Shown here: positions 35,817 through 44,217 of the stretch, in pieces | Numbering within the stretch: position 1 is the first letter of the stretch | Layout: each line of letters begins with the position of its first letter | Assembly (NCBI RefSeq): GCF_001894745.1 | Contig: NZ_BBYF01000014.1 | Location: 1 to 64,000, forward strand | DNA: 64,000 bases | Origin: Paenibacillus sp. NAIST15-1 | GTDB taxonomy: Bacteria; Bacillota; Bacilli; Paenibacillales; Paenibacillaceae | Direction: 5' to 3' | Program-made: the position numbers and the translations under genes | Notes under the pieces: model-generated | Seen by the model: only the letters and a program-made list of their open reading frames with translations | Database searches by the model: none | Told to the model about the DNA's origin: nothing

Positions 35817-37415
35817 TTATTGTTTGCAGTGCGAGCTTACGAACTGTTGGACAAAATACTTAGGATGAAGTGGCTCGCCCGTTGCACGTTTCAATAGATC
35901 ATTCCATGTCCATGTCGCGCCAGGGAAGAAAACTTGCTCCTTTACATAAGTTCCAGCTTCTAGAGAGAACAAGTCTCGCGAAATGTTCGTCATGATATAA
36001 TGATGCAGTTGGGAAGCGGTCAGCTCACCTAATATATAGCTTTGATAGCTTACGGGAGCGAGCGTGAAATGCATCTTGGCAGCCCAGTCCGGATGCCGGG
36101 TATCCTCTGGCGCTTGCAAGTGCTGGATCTCTTCTACGAGCTGCCACCAACGTTCATTCACATTGGTATGCGGACGCTCATACAGCTCCCGCTCGAACTT
36201 CACAAATGTAATATACCATCTCATACTGACCAGCATCTCGCGTTGAAGAGTATCGCGCAGGGCAGAGGCATGGGATGAAAAGGCGGTGGGTTCCGGCTTG
36301 ATGAAGCGGGTAATCCAATCCTGATCCTTTGTCATTCGGCCAAAGAGCATCGCAATCGCTTCGGTAGTAAGCGTATGGGCAGGCTTGCGTAGAAGGAAAG
36401 GCAGCGCTGCGTCAATATTTTTCTCATATGCCGCATGACCGAACTCGTGCAGCATCACACTCATCCAAAATTCGCTCGGATTCATGCTCATCATGACGCG
36501 TGGTTCGCCCGTACGTCCCATATCCGTGCAATACCCATATGGATATTTCTTATCGCGCGGATATAGGTCACTGCGTGCGATTACATCTGTGATATTGAGC
36601 CCCATGCTTTGAAACGTCTCTGCTGTAATGGCTTCCATCCTTTCATTTTGTAAATACTCAGCCATACTCCATTCACTGACGGCAGGCGTACTTTGAAAGA
36701 ACGGATCTGAATAATGCCACGGCCTAAGCTGCGATACCGTAATACGAAACTTTTGAGCTAGTTCCTCGTCAATTTGCTGCTTCACGAGCCGATACGGTTC
36801 TTCACTCTGGACAAGCAGCTCATCCATTAAGGCAAACACGACGTCAAGATCGAGATCCTGCGCGCTATATTGCATCTGATAATAATTGTCGTAACCAAGT
36901 GTGCGAGCCTCTTCATTGCGCTGCTGGATAAGCTGCAGTGCGCGATCGCAGACCTGCTTGCCGATTTGCTTGCTAGCGAGCCATGCCTGCTTGCGTTCTT
37001 CCGGATCAAGACTCGTTTCCAGAATCGTGCGAATATCATTATTCGATACATGCTGGTTCTGTATGGTAGGACGGTAGGAATTGAAAATGTCCACTAGTTC
37101 CTTCGTCATGCGAGTAGAGCGTTCAGCCAGCTGCGGATCTAACTGTTGATTGATCATCAAGTGGTGAAGCTCTGTAAGCTGACGTTGTTGTAATGATGTA
37201 AGCTGCTTATTCTCTAGGTGCTTCGTAATGAGGGCGAACCGCTCTGTATCTGATAAATAACGCTTCCATTCATTTTGAGCAACCTCCAACGCATCATTCC
37301 ATGATTCCTCACCTGTAGAAGTTACCATCCATCCTGCTTGACCAATCTTTACGCTTAGCTCTTTAAGAATCTTGTTCTCACGCTGCAAAAAAGACTCCAC
37401 ATCCATGACATCCAT
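35817..37415 (-). CDS. M2/M3-like zinc metallopeptidase
   Basis: 532 aa. HEFGH (about 323-327) with a downstream Glu ligand in TTEAIAMLFGRM (about 352) shows a gluzincin. Size and the mostly helical composition fit bacterial M2 (ACE-like) or M3 oligopeptidases; no signal peptide, so cytoplasmic. Start at the second ATG (37415): GGAGAGGAG precedes it, and the first ATG (37433) overlaps that site. Confidence 0.85.
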   Translation of the reverse strand: MDVMDVESFLQRENKILKELSVKIGQAGWMVTSTGEESWNDALEVAQNEWKRYLSDTERFALITKHLENKQLTSLQQRQLTELHHLMINQQLDPQLAERSTRMTKELVDIFNSYRPTIQNQHVSNNDIRTILETSLDPEERKQAWLASKQIGKQVCDRALQLIQQRNEEARTLGYDNYYQMQYSAQDLDLDVVFALMDELLVQSEEPYRLVKQQIDEELAQKFRITVSQLRPWHYSDPFFQSTPAVSEWSMAEYLQNERMEAITAETFQSMGLNITDVIARSDLYPRDKKYPYGYCTDMGRTGEPRVMMSMNPSEFWMSVMLHEFGHAAYEKNIDAALPFLLRKPAHTLTTEAIAMLFGRMTKDQDWITRFIKPEPTAFSSHASALRDTLQREMLVSMRWYITFVKFERELYERPHTNVNERWWQLVEEIQHLQAPEDTRHPDWAAKMHFTLAPVSYQSYILGELTASQLHHYIMTNISRDLFSLEAGTYVKEQVFFPGATWTWNDLLKRATGEPLHPKYFVQQFVSSHCKQ

Positions 37416-37596
37416 ATGAATTCTCCTCTCCATAACAATACTAGCACAATGTGTAATTTTATAGTTATTACCATACCAAAATAATGTAATTTGGAATTCT
37501 TGATTTATGGCATTAATCGTACAATTATGTAGGTATGTTGATGCTATAGTTAGGTATACCCGAGAAATTAAAAGAAAACAGGCAGAGCCAATTACA

Positions 37597-37637
37597 GTTA
37601 CTTGAAGGTAACAAGGTTACTTTTAGGTTACTAGAAC
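37597..37637 (+). promoter_or_regulatory. Repeated GTTAC boxes upstream of the aldo-keto reductase
   Basis: GTTAC occurs at 37597, inverted at 37608, and again within GGTTACT at 37615 and 37626 (11 bp apart, one helical turn). They may be activator or repressor half-sites. Nothing else in the 37416-37767 region is recognised except GGAGG before 37768. Confidence 0.35.
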
Positions 37638-37767
37638 ACTTCAAAGTGCGTACTTCCATTTCGATTCCATGTAAGCCATAATGCATGTATCACGTTATGG
37701 CGAAATTCGCCGATCACATGACGTGTACAGGTGGATTCTTATGAAGAAGACTTAGGAGGAACGTGAA

Positions 37768-38610
37768 ATGGCATCGAATTTACAAGATAGAGTTACATTG
37801 CATAATGGAGTGACAATGCCGTGGTTCGGACTTGGCGTGTTCAAGGTGAATGACGGTTCCGAAGTTGTTGATTCCGTTGCGGCAGCAATCAAGAATGGAT
37901 ACCGCAGTATTGATACTGCAGCTATATATGGAAATGAAGAAGGCGTAGGACAAGGAATCCAAATCGGATTGAAAGAAGCGGGTATCGCGAGAGAAGACTT
38001 GTTCATCACTTCGAAAGTGTGGAATGCGGACTTGGGTTATGAATCTACACTTGCAGCCTATGATGCAAGCTTGAAGAAGCTCGGTCTCGAATATTTGGAT
38101 TTGTATCTGATTCATTGGCCGGTAGAAGGTAAGATTAAAGACGCATGGAGAGCGTTGGAGACCCTTTATAAAGCTGGCCGCGTGAAAGCAATTGGGGTGA
38201 GCAACTTCCACATTCATCATTTGCAAGATTTAATGAAGGATGCAGAAATCAAGCCGATGATCGACCAAGTCGAATTCCATCCACGCTTGACACAGCAAGA
38301 GCTGCGCGAATTTTGCTTGGAGCAAGGCATTCAGTTTGAGGCATGGTCTCCGCTTATGCAAGGACAACTGCTTGATCAACCTGAATTGCAAGAAATTGCT
38401 AGCAAACACGGAAAATCGGTTGCGCAAGTAATCTTGCGCTGGGATTTGCAGCATGGCGTCATTACCATTCCGAAATCGATTAAGGAACATCGGATCGTAG
38501 AGAATGCCTCCATTTTCGATTTTGAATTGACACCAGAAGAGATGGAGCGCATTGACGGATTGAATCAACATCATCGTGTCGGTCCAGATCCTGACAATTT
38601 CGACTTCTAA
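37768..38610 (+). CDS. yvgN: Aldo-keto reductase (YvgN/YtbE type)
   Basis: 280 aa. The catalytic tetrad is intact: Asp49, Tyr54 (DTAAIYGNE), Lys83 (ITSKVWN) and His116 (LIHWPVEG). The C-terminal NADPH-binding motif IPKSIKEHRIVEN is present. It reduces aldehydes such as methylglyoxal and glyoxal with NADPH. GGAGG is placed before the ATG. Monocistronic with its own terminator. Confidence 0.93.
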   Translation: MASNLQDRVTLHNGVTMPWFGLGVFKVNDGSEVVDSVAAAIKNGYRSIDTAAIYGNEEGVGQGIQIGLKEAGIAREDLFITSKVWNADLGYESTLAAYDASLKKLGLEYLDLYLIHWPVEGKIKDAWRALETLYKAGRVKAIGVSNFHIHHLQDLMKDAEIKPMIDQVEFHPRLTQQELREFCLEQGIQFEAWSPLMQGQLLDQPELQEIASKHGKSVAQVILRWDLQHGVITIPKSIKEHRIVENASIFDFELTPEEMERIDGLNQHHRVGPDPDNFDF

Positions 38611-38621
38611 ATTGAATAACG

Positions 38622-38664
38622 AAGGGCTGCCCAAGTCACTAGTGTGACAAGGGGCAGCCTTTTT
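38622..38664 (+). terminator. Terminator of the aldo-keto reductase gene
   Basis: GGCTGCCC/GGGCAGCC stem extended by inner GTCAC/GTGAC, then TTTTT. Confidence 0.9.
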
Positions 38665-38732
38665 ACGTTTGTTGAACGGTCATCATACATCATCTATGGA
38701 CAAATGAAAACGAACATGAGAAAATAAGTCCC

Positions 38733-38753
38733 TGATATTGAGAATCATTATTA
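38733..38753 (+). promoter_or_regulatory. Fur box before the AraC/SBP regulator
   Basis: TGATATTGAGAATCATTATT (38733-38752) matches the 7-1-7 Fur consensus with few mismatches, about 45 bp before a gene of siderophore regulation. Confidence 0.7.
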
Positions 38754-38798
38754 ATTAAACATTCGTGGTTAACGAATGATAGGAGTAGGAGGAAAGTA

Positions 38799-40415
38799 GT
38801 GAAAGAGGATATACACAACGCCTTTTTACATAAGACCTTGTTGGAAATCAAACAAATGGAGCAGGTTGAGATTCACGATGGTAGTCGATGGGCGAAACAA
38901 GAGCTTATATCTCATATGTTACTGTATGTGGTGAACGGTAAGGGAAAATTGTACATGAACGACGGATGTGATGCTGCCGAGCTGCTGCCGAATACTGTTT
39001 TTCTATTGCCGGTCGGATCCGTACTTGCAGCTGAATGCGCCGCGGAACATGGACTGCACCTCTATAAAATCGAGTTCGACATCTATCGCGCAATGGAATG
39101 GAGCGATAAGAGAAGAGTATATGAGAAGGAGTTGACTTTGCCTGTTAGCGGGGAAATACGGGTCGAGCAGCATCGCATTAGACGGTTGATTGGATTATTA
39201 TGCAAGGACAGCCCCTATATAACGGGTATGGCTCATTCCCCTTATCAGTCTTATCTACATGATATATTAAGCGTCATATTTGACAACAGGACGTCCACGA
39301 AATTAGAGAGCACCGACAATTTGCTGGATTACACAATTGAGTACATGCAGCAGGCATTTTCCACGCAAATTACCTTGGCCAAGCTAGCAGATCAGGCTGG
39401 TATGAATCCTTCTTATTTCTCTCAACTATTCAAACGGAAAATGAAGAAGAGTCCAATCGAGTATTTGACCGATCTGCGCATGAATCAGGCGAAGAAGCAA
39501 TTGCTGCAGCCAAACGGTAAAATACGCGACATTGCCCAAGATGTCGGATACAAGGATGAGTTTTATTTCAGCAGGCGATTTAAGACATACAGCGGAATCG
39601 CACCAACCGCATATATGAAGCAGCAGCATATGCATATCGTGTCACTCTCTCAGCCATACACAGATCATCTTTTAACACTGGGCGTGAAGCCATTAGCCAT
39701 ACATATCGATAAAGAAGCGCCAATGATGTCTATGCCAGTCTATGATCGAATGTGGGAACGATATCGAGAAACGTTATTGATGAACAAGCCCGATATGATT
39801 TTGTGCAAGGATCACATTTCCCAGCAAATGAACAGGTATTTTGGGGATATCGCTCCCATTGTAACGATTCCTTGGAAGCGTTTAGACGTGTTCGGACACA
39901 TGCGCGAGATTGCCCGTCTTGTGGGTAAAGAAAATGAAGCTTATGAATGGATAGCACGTCACGAAGAACGAGTCGAGCGCGACCAAAAAAAAGTAAAAGC
40001 AATGATCGGGGAAGGTACGGTTGGGCTGCTTACATTTGTCGATCATAAAGTAAAACTATATGGCGCGCGCAACATTGGACATGTGTTTTATCGATCTTTG
40101 AATTTATCACCACCTGAACAAATTCGAAGAGAAATAGATAAGCACTTGCCTGGAACGGTCTTTAATTGGATGTCTGCGACCACAGTAAATTTATCTGATT
40201 GCGATACGGACTATTTGTTCCTTGTAACGAAGTCTGGAGAGTGGGCGAGAGATTCCATAAAAGAGTTACAGCAGAGCGAAGGCTGGCGCAGTCTCCCTGC
40301 CGTGAAGTATGGTAATGTGCATGTGTTGGATTGGGACAAATGGATGATGTATTCTCCACGGTCAATTGAAAGTCAACTCAGCGAGGCCGTAAGTCTGCTC
40401 ATGGCTGCAAAATAA
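38799..40415 (+). CDS. AraC regulator fused to a siderophore-binding domain (Btr-like)
   Basis: 538 aa. N-terminal cupin-like region (about 1-150), AraC double HTH (about 165-275; LADQAGMNPSYFSQLFKRKM and IAQDVGYKDEFYFSRRFK), then a FecB/FeuA-type periplasmic-binding fold lacking a signal peptide (about 280-536). This is the layout of B. subtilis Btr (YbbB), which senses ferric bacillibactin in the cytoplasm and activates uptake genes. GTG start with AGGAGG upstream. The next gene encodes a related binding lipoprotein and is the likely target. Confidence 0.93.
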   Translation: MKEDIHNAFLHKTLLEIKQMEQVEIHDGSRWAKQELISHMLLYVVNGKGKLYMNDGCDAAELLPNTVFLLPVGSVLAAECAAEHGLHLYKIEFDIYRAMEWSDKRRVYEKELTLPVSGEIRVEQHRIRRLIGLLCKDSPYITGMAHSPYQSYLHDILSVIFDNRTSTKLESTDNLLDYTIEYMQQAFSTQITLAKLADQAGMNPSYFSQLFKRKMKKSPIEYLTDLRMNQAKKQLLQPNGKIRDIAQDVGYKDEFYFSRRFKTYSGIAPTAYMKQQHMHIVSLSQPYTDHLLTLGVKPLAIHIDKEAPMMSMPVYDRMWERYRETLLMNKPDMILCKDHISQQMNRYFGDIAPIVTIPWKRLDVFGHMREIARLVGKENEAYEWIARHEERVERDQKKVKAMIGEGTVGLLTFVDHKVKLYGARNIGHVFYRSLNLSPPEQIRREIDKHLPGTVFNWMSATTVNLSDCDTDYLFLVTKSGEWARDSIKELQQSEGWRSLPAVKYGNVHVLDWDKWMMYSPRSIESQLSEAVSLLMAAK

Positions 40416-40473
40416 AAATTATACAAATAGATATCTAAAGATATGGCATGGATTAATGGATAGAGTTCGATCA

Positions 40474-40494
40474 TAATAATGATTATCATTTTCA
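40474..40494 (+). promoter_or_regulatory. Fur box before the siderophore-binding lipoprotein
   Basis: TAATAATGATTATCATTTTC (40474-40493) is a near-perfect Fur site 30 bp upstream of the start codon. Confidence 0.85.
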
Positions 40495-40525
40495 TTTAAA
40501 CAACATATAAAGGGGTTTTGGCATC

Positions 40526-41494
40526 ATGATTACACGTCATCGCATGAAGATACTTACTTGTATCTGCACATTACTCGTAATGATTACTGCAGCATGCAGC
40601 GGGCAAGTGCCCTCAAATAAACAGAGTGAATCGGGGAAATCATTACAGGTTCAAACGGCCACTTCCGATACGAAGCCGCCAGCTGATATTGCAGGAGCAG
40701 ACAAACGGATTGCGGTATTATCTATTCCTTTTACGAGCGACTTGCTTGCTTTAGGAATTACCCCGATAGGAGCGGTAACGCAAAAAGGTAAAGATTTTCT
40801 CCCACATGTAACTGATCTCTTGCCACATACGCAAAATTTAGGGAATTCCCAAGATCCCAACCTTGAAGCGCTCGTGAACGTGGAACCAGACCTTATCATC
40901 GCGCAGGAAGAGCTGATAAAGGGCAAGGATGAACTTGAGAAGATTGCGCCGACAATTGTGCTTAATTTCAAGCAATCGACCTGGCAAGAACAGTTGCAGC
41001 AACTCGGTAAGGCGTTAGGCAAAGAAAAGGAGGCCGAAGCGTTCATTGCCGATTATAAGCAAAAAGCCGCTACAGCAAAAGAAACGATCAAGCAAGTGCT
41101 TGGTGACGAGACGGTGTTAGTGCTGCGCGTCATGAAAAAAGAGCTCAGAGTATACGGATTAGATCGCAATTATGGCTCGTTGCTTTATCAAGATTTGGGG
41201 ATTAAACCCGCCAAGGGCTTAGAAAGTATAGGCCGAGGAAAGGAAGGGCCGCAATCCATCTCCAGCGAGCTGCTGCCGGATTTCGATCCTGATCACATTC
41301 TGCTTGAGGTATCTGCTGACAAGGCTGCGCAGCAGCTGTTCAAAGAGTTGGAGGATAGCTCCATCTGGAAACATCTAAAGGCGGTTAAAAACGGCAATGT
41401 TCATGCGATTGAACAGCAGCCATGGTTAGATTACTCGGCCCTTGGCCAGCTTAAATCGTTGGATGAGGCGGTAAACCTATTTACACATAAATAG
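40526..41494 (+). CDS. Iron-siderophore substrate-binding lipoprotein
   Basis: 322 aa. Lipobox TAAC (Cys24), then a FecB-type fold (RIAVLSIPFTSDLLALGITPIG; NLEALVNVEPDLIIA; VHAIEQQPWLDYSALGQLKS). FeuA/YxeB-like protein that delivers ferric siderophore to a FecCD permease. No permease or ATPase gene lies next to it. AAAGGGG precedes the ATG. Iron control by Fur and activation by the adjacent regulator are likely. Confidence 0.93.
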   Translation: MITRHRMKILTCICTLLVMITAACSGQVPSNKQSESGKSLQVQTATSDTKPPADIAGADKRIAVLSIPFTSDLLALGITPIGAVTQKGKDFLPHVTDLLPHTQNLGNSQDPNLEALVNVEPDLIIAQEELIKGKDELEKIAPTIVLNFKQSTWQEQLQQLGKALGKEKEAEAFIADYKQKAATAKETIKQVLGDETVLVLRVMKKELRVYGLDRNYGSLLYQDLGIKPAKGLESIGRGKEGPQSISSELLPDFDPDHILLEVSADKAAQQLFKELEDSSIWKHLKAVKNGNVHAIEQQPWLDYSALGQLKSLDEAVNLFTHK

Positions 41495-41510
41495 GAGATG
41501 GCGTCTAGCA

Positions 41511-41568
41511 AATAATAAGGGGCTGCCATTACATCATCAAGGATGACGGATGGAAGCCCCTTATTGTT
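41511..41568. terminator. Terminator between the siderophore SBP gene and sodC
   Basis: 14-bp stem AATAATAAGGGGCT/AGCCCCTTATTGTT (one G-U) enclosing a second small hairpin; usable from both strands. Confidence 0.8.
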
Positions 41569-41580
41569 ATGACCAAGTTG

Positions 41581-42117
41581 CTATTGAATAACCCCACATG
41601 CAATGCGATCACCTGAGTTGCCTGCTGGATCTGTCTTGTAATCGTCGGGCTGTGCATGAATGATTAACGCTGTGCCGCCTGACTTCAACAGCGAGTTCGG
41701 CTTATCCTTTTCCAGCGTAACCATCTCAGTTGTGAAGGTGGCTTGAGCTTTGCCATCTTCGCCTACCTCCAGATTTGGCAAATCGCCACTATGGTAGCCC
41801 TTCGGATTCTCAAAGCCATGCTCCTTATGAGTTGGGTTCAAATGGGCCTCGGCGGTCTTGAAATCAGGGGTATCGCAACGGCCTACCGCGTGAAAGTGTA
41901 TGCCATGCTTACCTGGTGACAGACCTTGGACATCGATCGCCATTTGAACCTTATTGCCGACTTGAGATAGCTGTGCCGTACCGATGGAATCTCCTTTCGT
42001 GTTAATTATATTTACGTTTACACTGGGAGACTTCACTCCGGCCATTGTTTCCTTAGCTACACATGCGCTAAGCAGCAGACAGCTTGTCAGCAGGCACGCG
42101 AATACGAATTTCTTCAT
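41581..42117 (-). CDS. sodC: Cu/Zn superoxide dismutase lipoprotein
   Basis: 178 aa. Lipobox LSAC (Cys19). Metal ligands are in GIHFHAVG (two His), the AHLNPTHKEHGFENPKGYHS loop (His, His and Asp-GD) and IIHAQPDDY; the disulphide Cys pair (GRCD and IACGV) and the active-site Arg (GDRIACG) are present. Unlike B. subtilis YojM, all metal ligands look intact. It detoxifies superoxide outside the membrane. AAGGAGG precedes the ATG. Confidence 0.94.
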   Translation of the reverse strand: MKKFVFACLLTSCLLLSACVAKETMAGVKSPSVNVNIINTKGDSIGTAQLSQVGNKVQMAIDVQGLSPGKHGIHFHAVGRCDTPDFKTAEAHLNPTHKEHGFENPKGYHSGDLPNLEVGEDGKAQATFTTEMVTLEKDKPNSLLKSGGTALIIHAQPDDYKTDPAGNSGDRIACGVIQ

Positions 42118-42373
42118 GTTGACCTCCTTGAGTTATATCGTGTCGGTAACAGTGTTCACCTATTTTTCAGAAAGAAAACCGTCTTTCTTCAATTTACTTA
42201 TGGTTAAGGGAATAACATTCACAGATATGGTATGCTTGTACAGGAAGAAACGAGACAAGGTACTATACAAGGGGCTAGCACGATAGATGATGTTTGCGAT
42301 AGATATGAAGCATGCTAATTTGAAGATAGCAATAAGAAAGTAATAGGAAGAAAGCCTAAAGCGAGGGTTGAGC

Positions 42374-42718
42374 ATGATTCAGGTGAAAGGCGCAATTGAC
42401 GCGAATACGAGATGCCGTCATTATCATTCAGAGGTGGACGTAATTGCGATTAAGTTCAAATGTTGTGATACATATTATGGCTGCTATTATTGTCATGAGG
42501 AGGCAGAGGATCACGAGCCTATGGTATGGCCAATAGCGGAATGGGGTACGAAGGCGATTTTATGTGGCAATTGCCATACGGAGCTCACGATTCATGAGTA
42601 TCTTAGTTGTAACTATGAGTGCCCGATATGTCGAACCTCATTTAACCCAGGATGCAAGAACCACGATCATTTGTATTTTGAACAAGAGAAGGTAACGGCG
42701 GTTGTGAGTAAAGGCTAG
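42374..42718 (+). CDS. CHY zinc-finger protein
   Basis: 114 aa from ATG 42374, after GAGGG. Characteristic Cys/His pattern: CRHYHS, CCDTYYGCYYCHEEAEDH, CGNCHTELT, CNYECPICRTSFNPGCKNH. CHY fingers bind three zinc ions; bacterial members are uncharacterised (the yeast relative Hot13 works in mitochondrial redox). Monocistronic. Confidence 0.92.
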   Translation: MIQVKGAIDANTRCRHYHSEVDVIAIKFKCCDTYYGCYYCHEEAEDHEPMVWPIAEWGTKAILCGNCHTELTIHEYLSCNYECPICRTSFNPGCKNHDHLYFEQEKVTAVVSKG

Positions 42719-42861
42719 AGAAGCAGACGGAAAATATACTTTCTTACTATGGAATACACAAAAGATGACTTCTGAATGGATCAGAGGTCATCTTTTTTGT
42801 GGGATCTAGCCTATGGCTAGGAATGTTCGGTTGTTTGTGGTCATTAAGACATGCTTAATGT

Positions 42862-42958
42862 TGTGTATAATGCGTATTATATGCACCCAATTTTCATTAT
42901 AATACACATTTAAACCGTTGATTACGGAAATAAAATCGAATATAGTGTGTATTATATA
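42862..42958 (+). promoter_or_regulatory. gapB promoter with four GTGTATTAT-type boxes (probable CcpN operators)
   Basis: Promoter -35 TTGATT (42918-42923), 17-bp spacer, -10 TATAGT (42941-42946). Related boxes: TGTGTATAATG (42862), TGCGTATTATATG (42871), inverted CATTATAATACACA (42895) and TGTGTATTATATA (42946, over the transcription start). CcpN is encoded downstream and represses gapB in B. subtilis. Confidence 0.65.
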
Positions 42959-43018
42959 TTGAAATTCAATTTATTATGACGTAATATATGAGTTGAGCAA
43001 AGGAGGTTCAAACGATAT

Positions 43019-44077
43019 ATGCTGAAACGACTCGGTGTGAGTGGTACAGGAAGAATCGGCAGATTAGTTATTCGCAGTCTGTTCATGAATGGAAACGGTG
43101 CATCACTTGGCCTTATTAATTCTACCTGTGCACCTGATCAATTGGCGCATCTCTTGAAGTATGATTCGATTCACGGTCGCTGGGAGGAAGATATTAAAGC
43201 GGGAGATCAATGCCTTATCATTCGGGGACATCGGATTCCGTTAGTAAGCGAACGCAACCCAGAACTGCTGCCATGGAGAGAGCACGGAATTGATGTTGTC
43301 GTTGATGCAACAGGGAAGTTTAAGAGTCGTTCAGAAGCATCCCTGCATCTGCAAGCGGGAGCGAAGCGGGTTGTCGTGACAGCCCCAGGTAAGGATCTGG
43401 ATTGTACTATCGTAATGGGCGTGAACGAGCACGCATATGATCCGCAGGAGCATACACTTATTTCTACTGCTTCCTGCACAACGAATTGTCTAGCTCCGCT
43501 TCTTCATGTACTTGATCAGGAATTTGGCTTGGGCTACGGTTGGATGACGACGGTCCATGCGTATACGAATGATCAGAAGCATCTGGATAATGCACATTCG
43601 GACTGGAGAAGAGGCCGTGCTTGCGGCAGCTCCATTATTCCAACTTCAACAGGAGTTGGCAAAGCCTTGAAGGATATTCTGCCCCATCTGGCGGAGCGGG
43701 TTCAGGGTCTGTCCTTGCGAGTTCCCGTGCAAAATGTATCCTTAGTCGACCTTACTGCTCATTTGCACTGTGAAGTTACGAAGGAAGACATCGTCCGCGC
43801 ATTTACAAATGCGATTAAGGAAGGCATGGGGCATTATGTAGAATACAATGAGGAGCCGCTTGTCTCCTCCGATTATATTGGCAACAACAAATCTGCAATT
43901 ATTGATGGGTTATCAATTCAAACATCAGGGTATCAGGTGAAGCTGCTGGCATGGTATGACAATGAATGGGCATACGCATGCCGTGTAACGGATTTCGTTA
44001 AGTATATGTTCGTCCAATCCGAGGAGGTAGAACAATCATGCGGAACCAAATCGATGAGCTCATTGATCAGTATGTAA
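43019..44077 (+). CDS. gapB: Glyceraldehyde-3-phosphate dehydrogenase, gluconeogenic type
   Basis: 352 aa. Rossmann motif GTGRIGRLVIRS, catalytic Cys153 in STASCTTNCLAPL and His180 in TTVHAYTND. Residues after the second strand (LINSTCAPDQ) lack the Asp typical of NAD-specific glycolytic GapA, fitting a GapB-type enzyme. Genome position with ppdK, ccpN and glpX supports a gluconeogenic role. The C-terminus is about 15 residues longer than usual because the frame runs on over the next gene. AAAGGAGG lies about 12 nt before the ATG. Confidence 0.93.
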   Translation: MLKRLGVSGTGRIGRLVIRSLFMNGNGASLGLINSTCAPDQLAHLLKYDSIHGRWEEDIKAGDQCLIIRGHRIPLVSERNPELLPWREHGIDVVVDATGKFKSRSEASLHLQAGAKRVVVTAPGKDLDCTIVMGVNEHAYDPQEHTLISTASCTTNCLAPLLHVLDQEFGLGYGWMTTVHAYTNDQKHLDNAHSDWRRGRACGSSIIPTSTGVGKALKDILPHLAERVQGLSLRVPVQNVSLVDLTAHLHCEVTKEDIVRAFTNAIKEGMGHYVEYNEEPLVSSDYIGNNKSAIIDGLSIQTSGYQVKLLAWYDNEWAYACRVTDFVKYMFVQSEEVEQSCGTKSMSSLISM

Positions 44078-44217
44078 AAGAGAACGACTTGGGCACAATC
44101 ATTTGCCGATATTGTGATGACATTATTGATACACTGCCTACGAATGGCGTGAAGACAAAATATATGGTGTGTGACAAAGAAGCGTGCCGCGAGCAAGAGG
44201 GGAGTGCTACGGCTTGA
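44038..44217 (+). CDS. SR1P-like GapA-binding peptide homologue
   Basis: 59 aa, overlapping the last 40 bp of gapB in another frame. ATG 44038 follows GAGGAGG inside gapB. A charged helical N-terminus (about 1-17) precedes an SR1P-like module: GTIICRYCDD (Cys23, Cys26), then VKTKYMVC (Cys45) and Cys50. In B. subtilis SR1P is encoded by the CcpN-repressed RNA SR1 and binds GapA, altering RNase J1 activity. Here it is part of a protein-coding operon. Its TGA overlaps the TTG start of ppdK (TTGA). Confidence 0.72.
   Translation: MRNQIDELIDQYVKENDLGTIICRYCDDIIDTLPTNGVKTKYMVCDKEACREQEGSATA

Noticed and set aside
42995..43079. Riboswitch in the gapB leader
   Set aside because: The leader is short and AT-rich with protein-binding-type repeats; no conserved aptamer features are visible.
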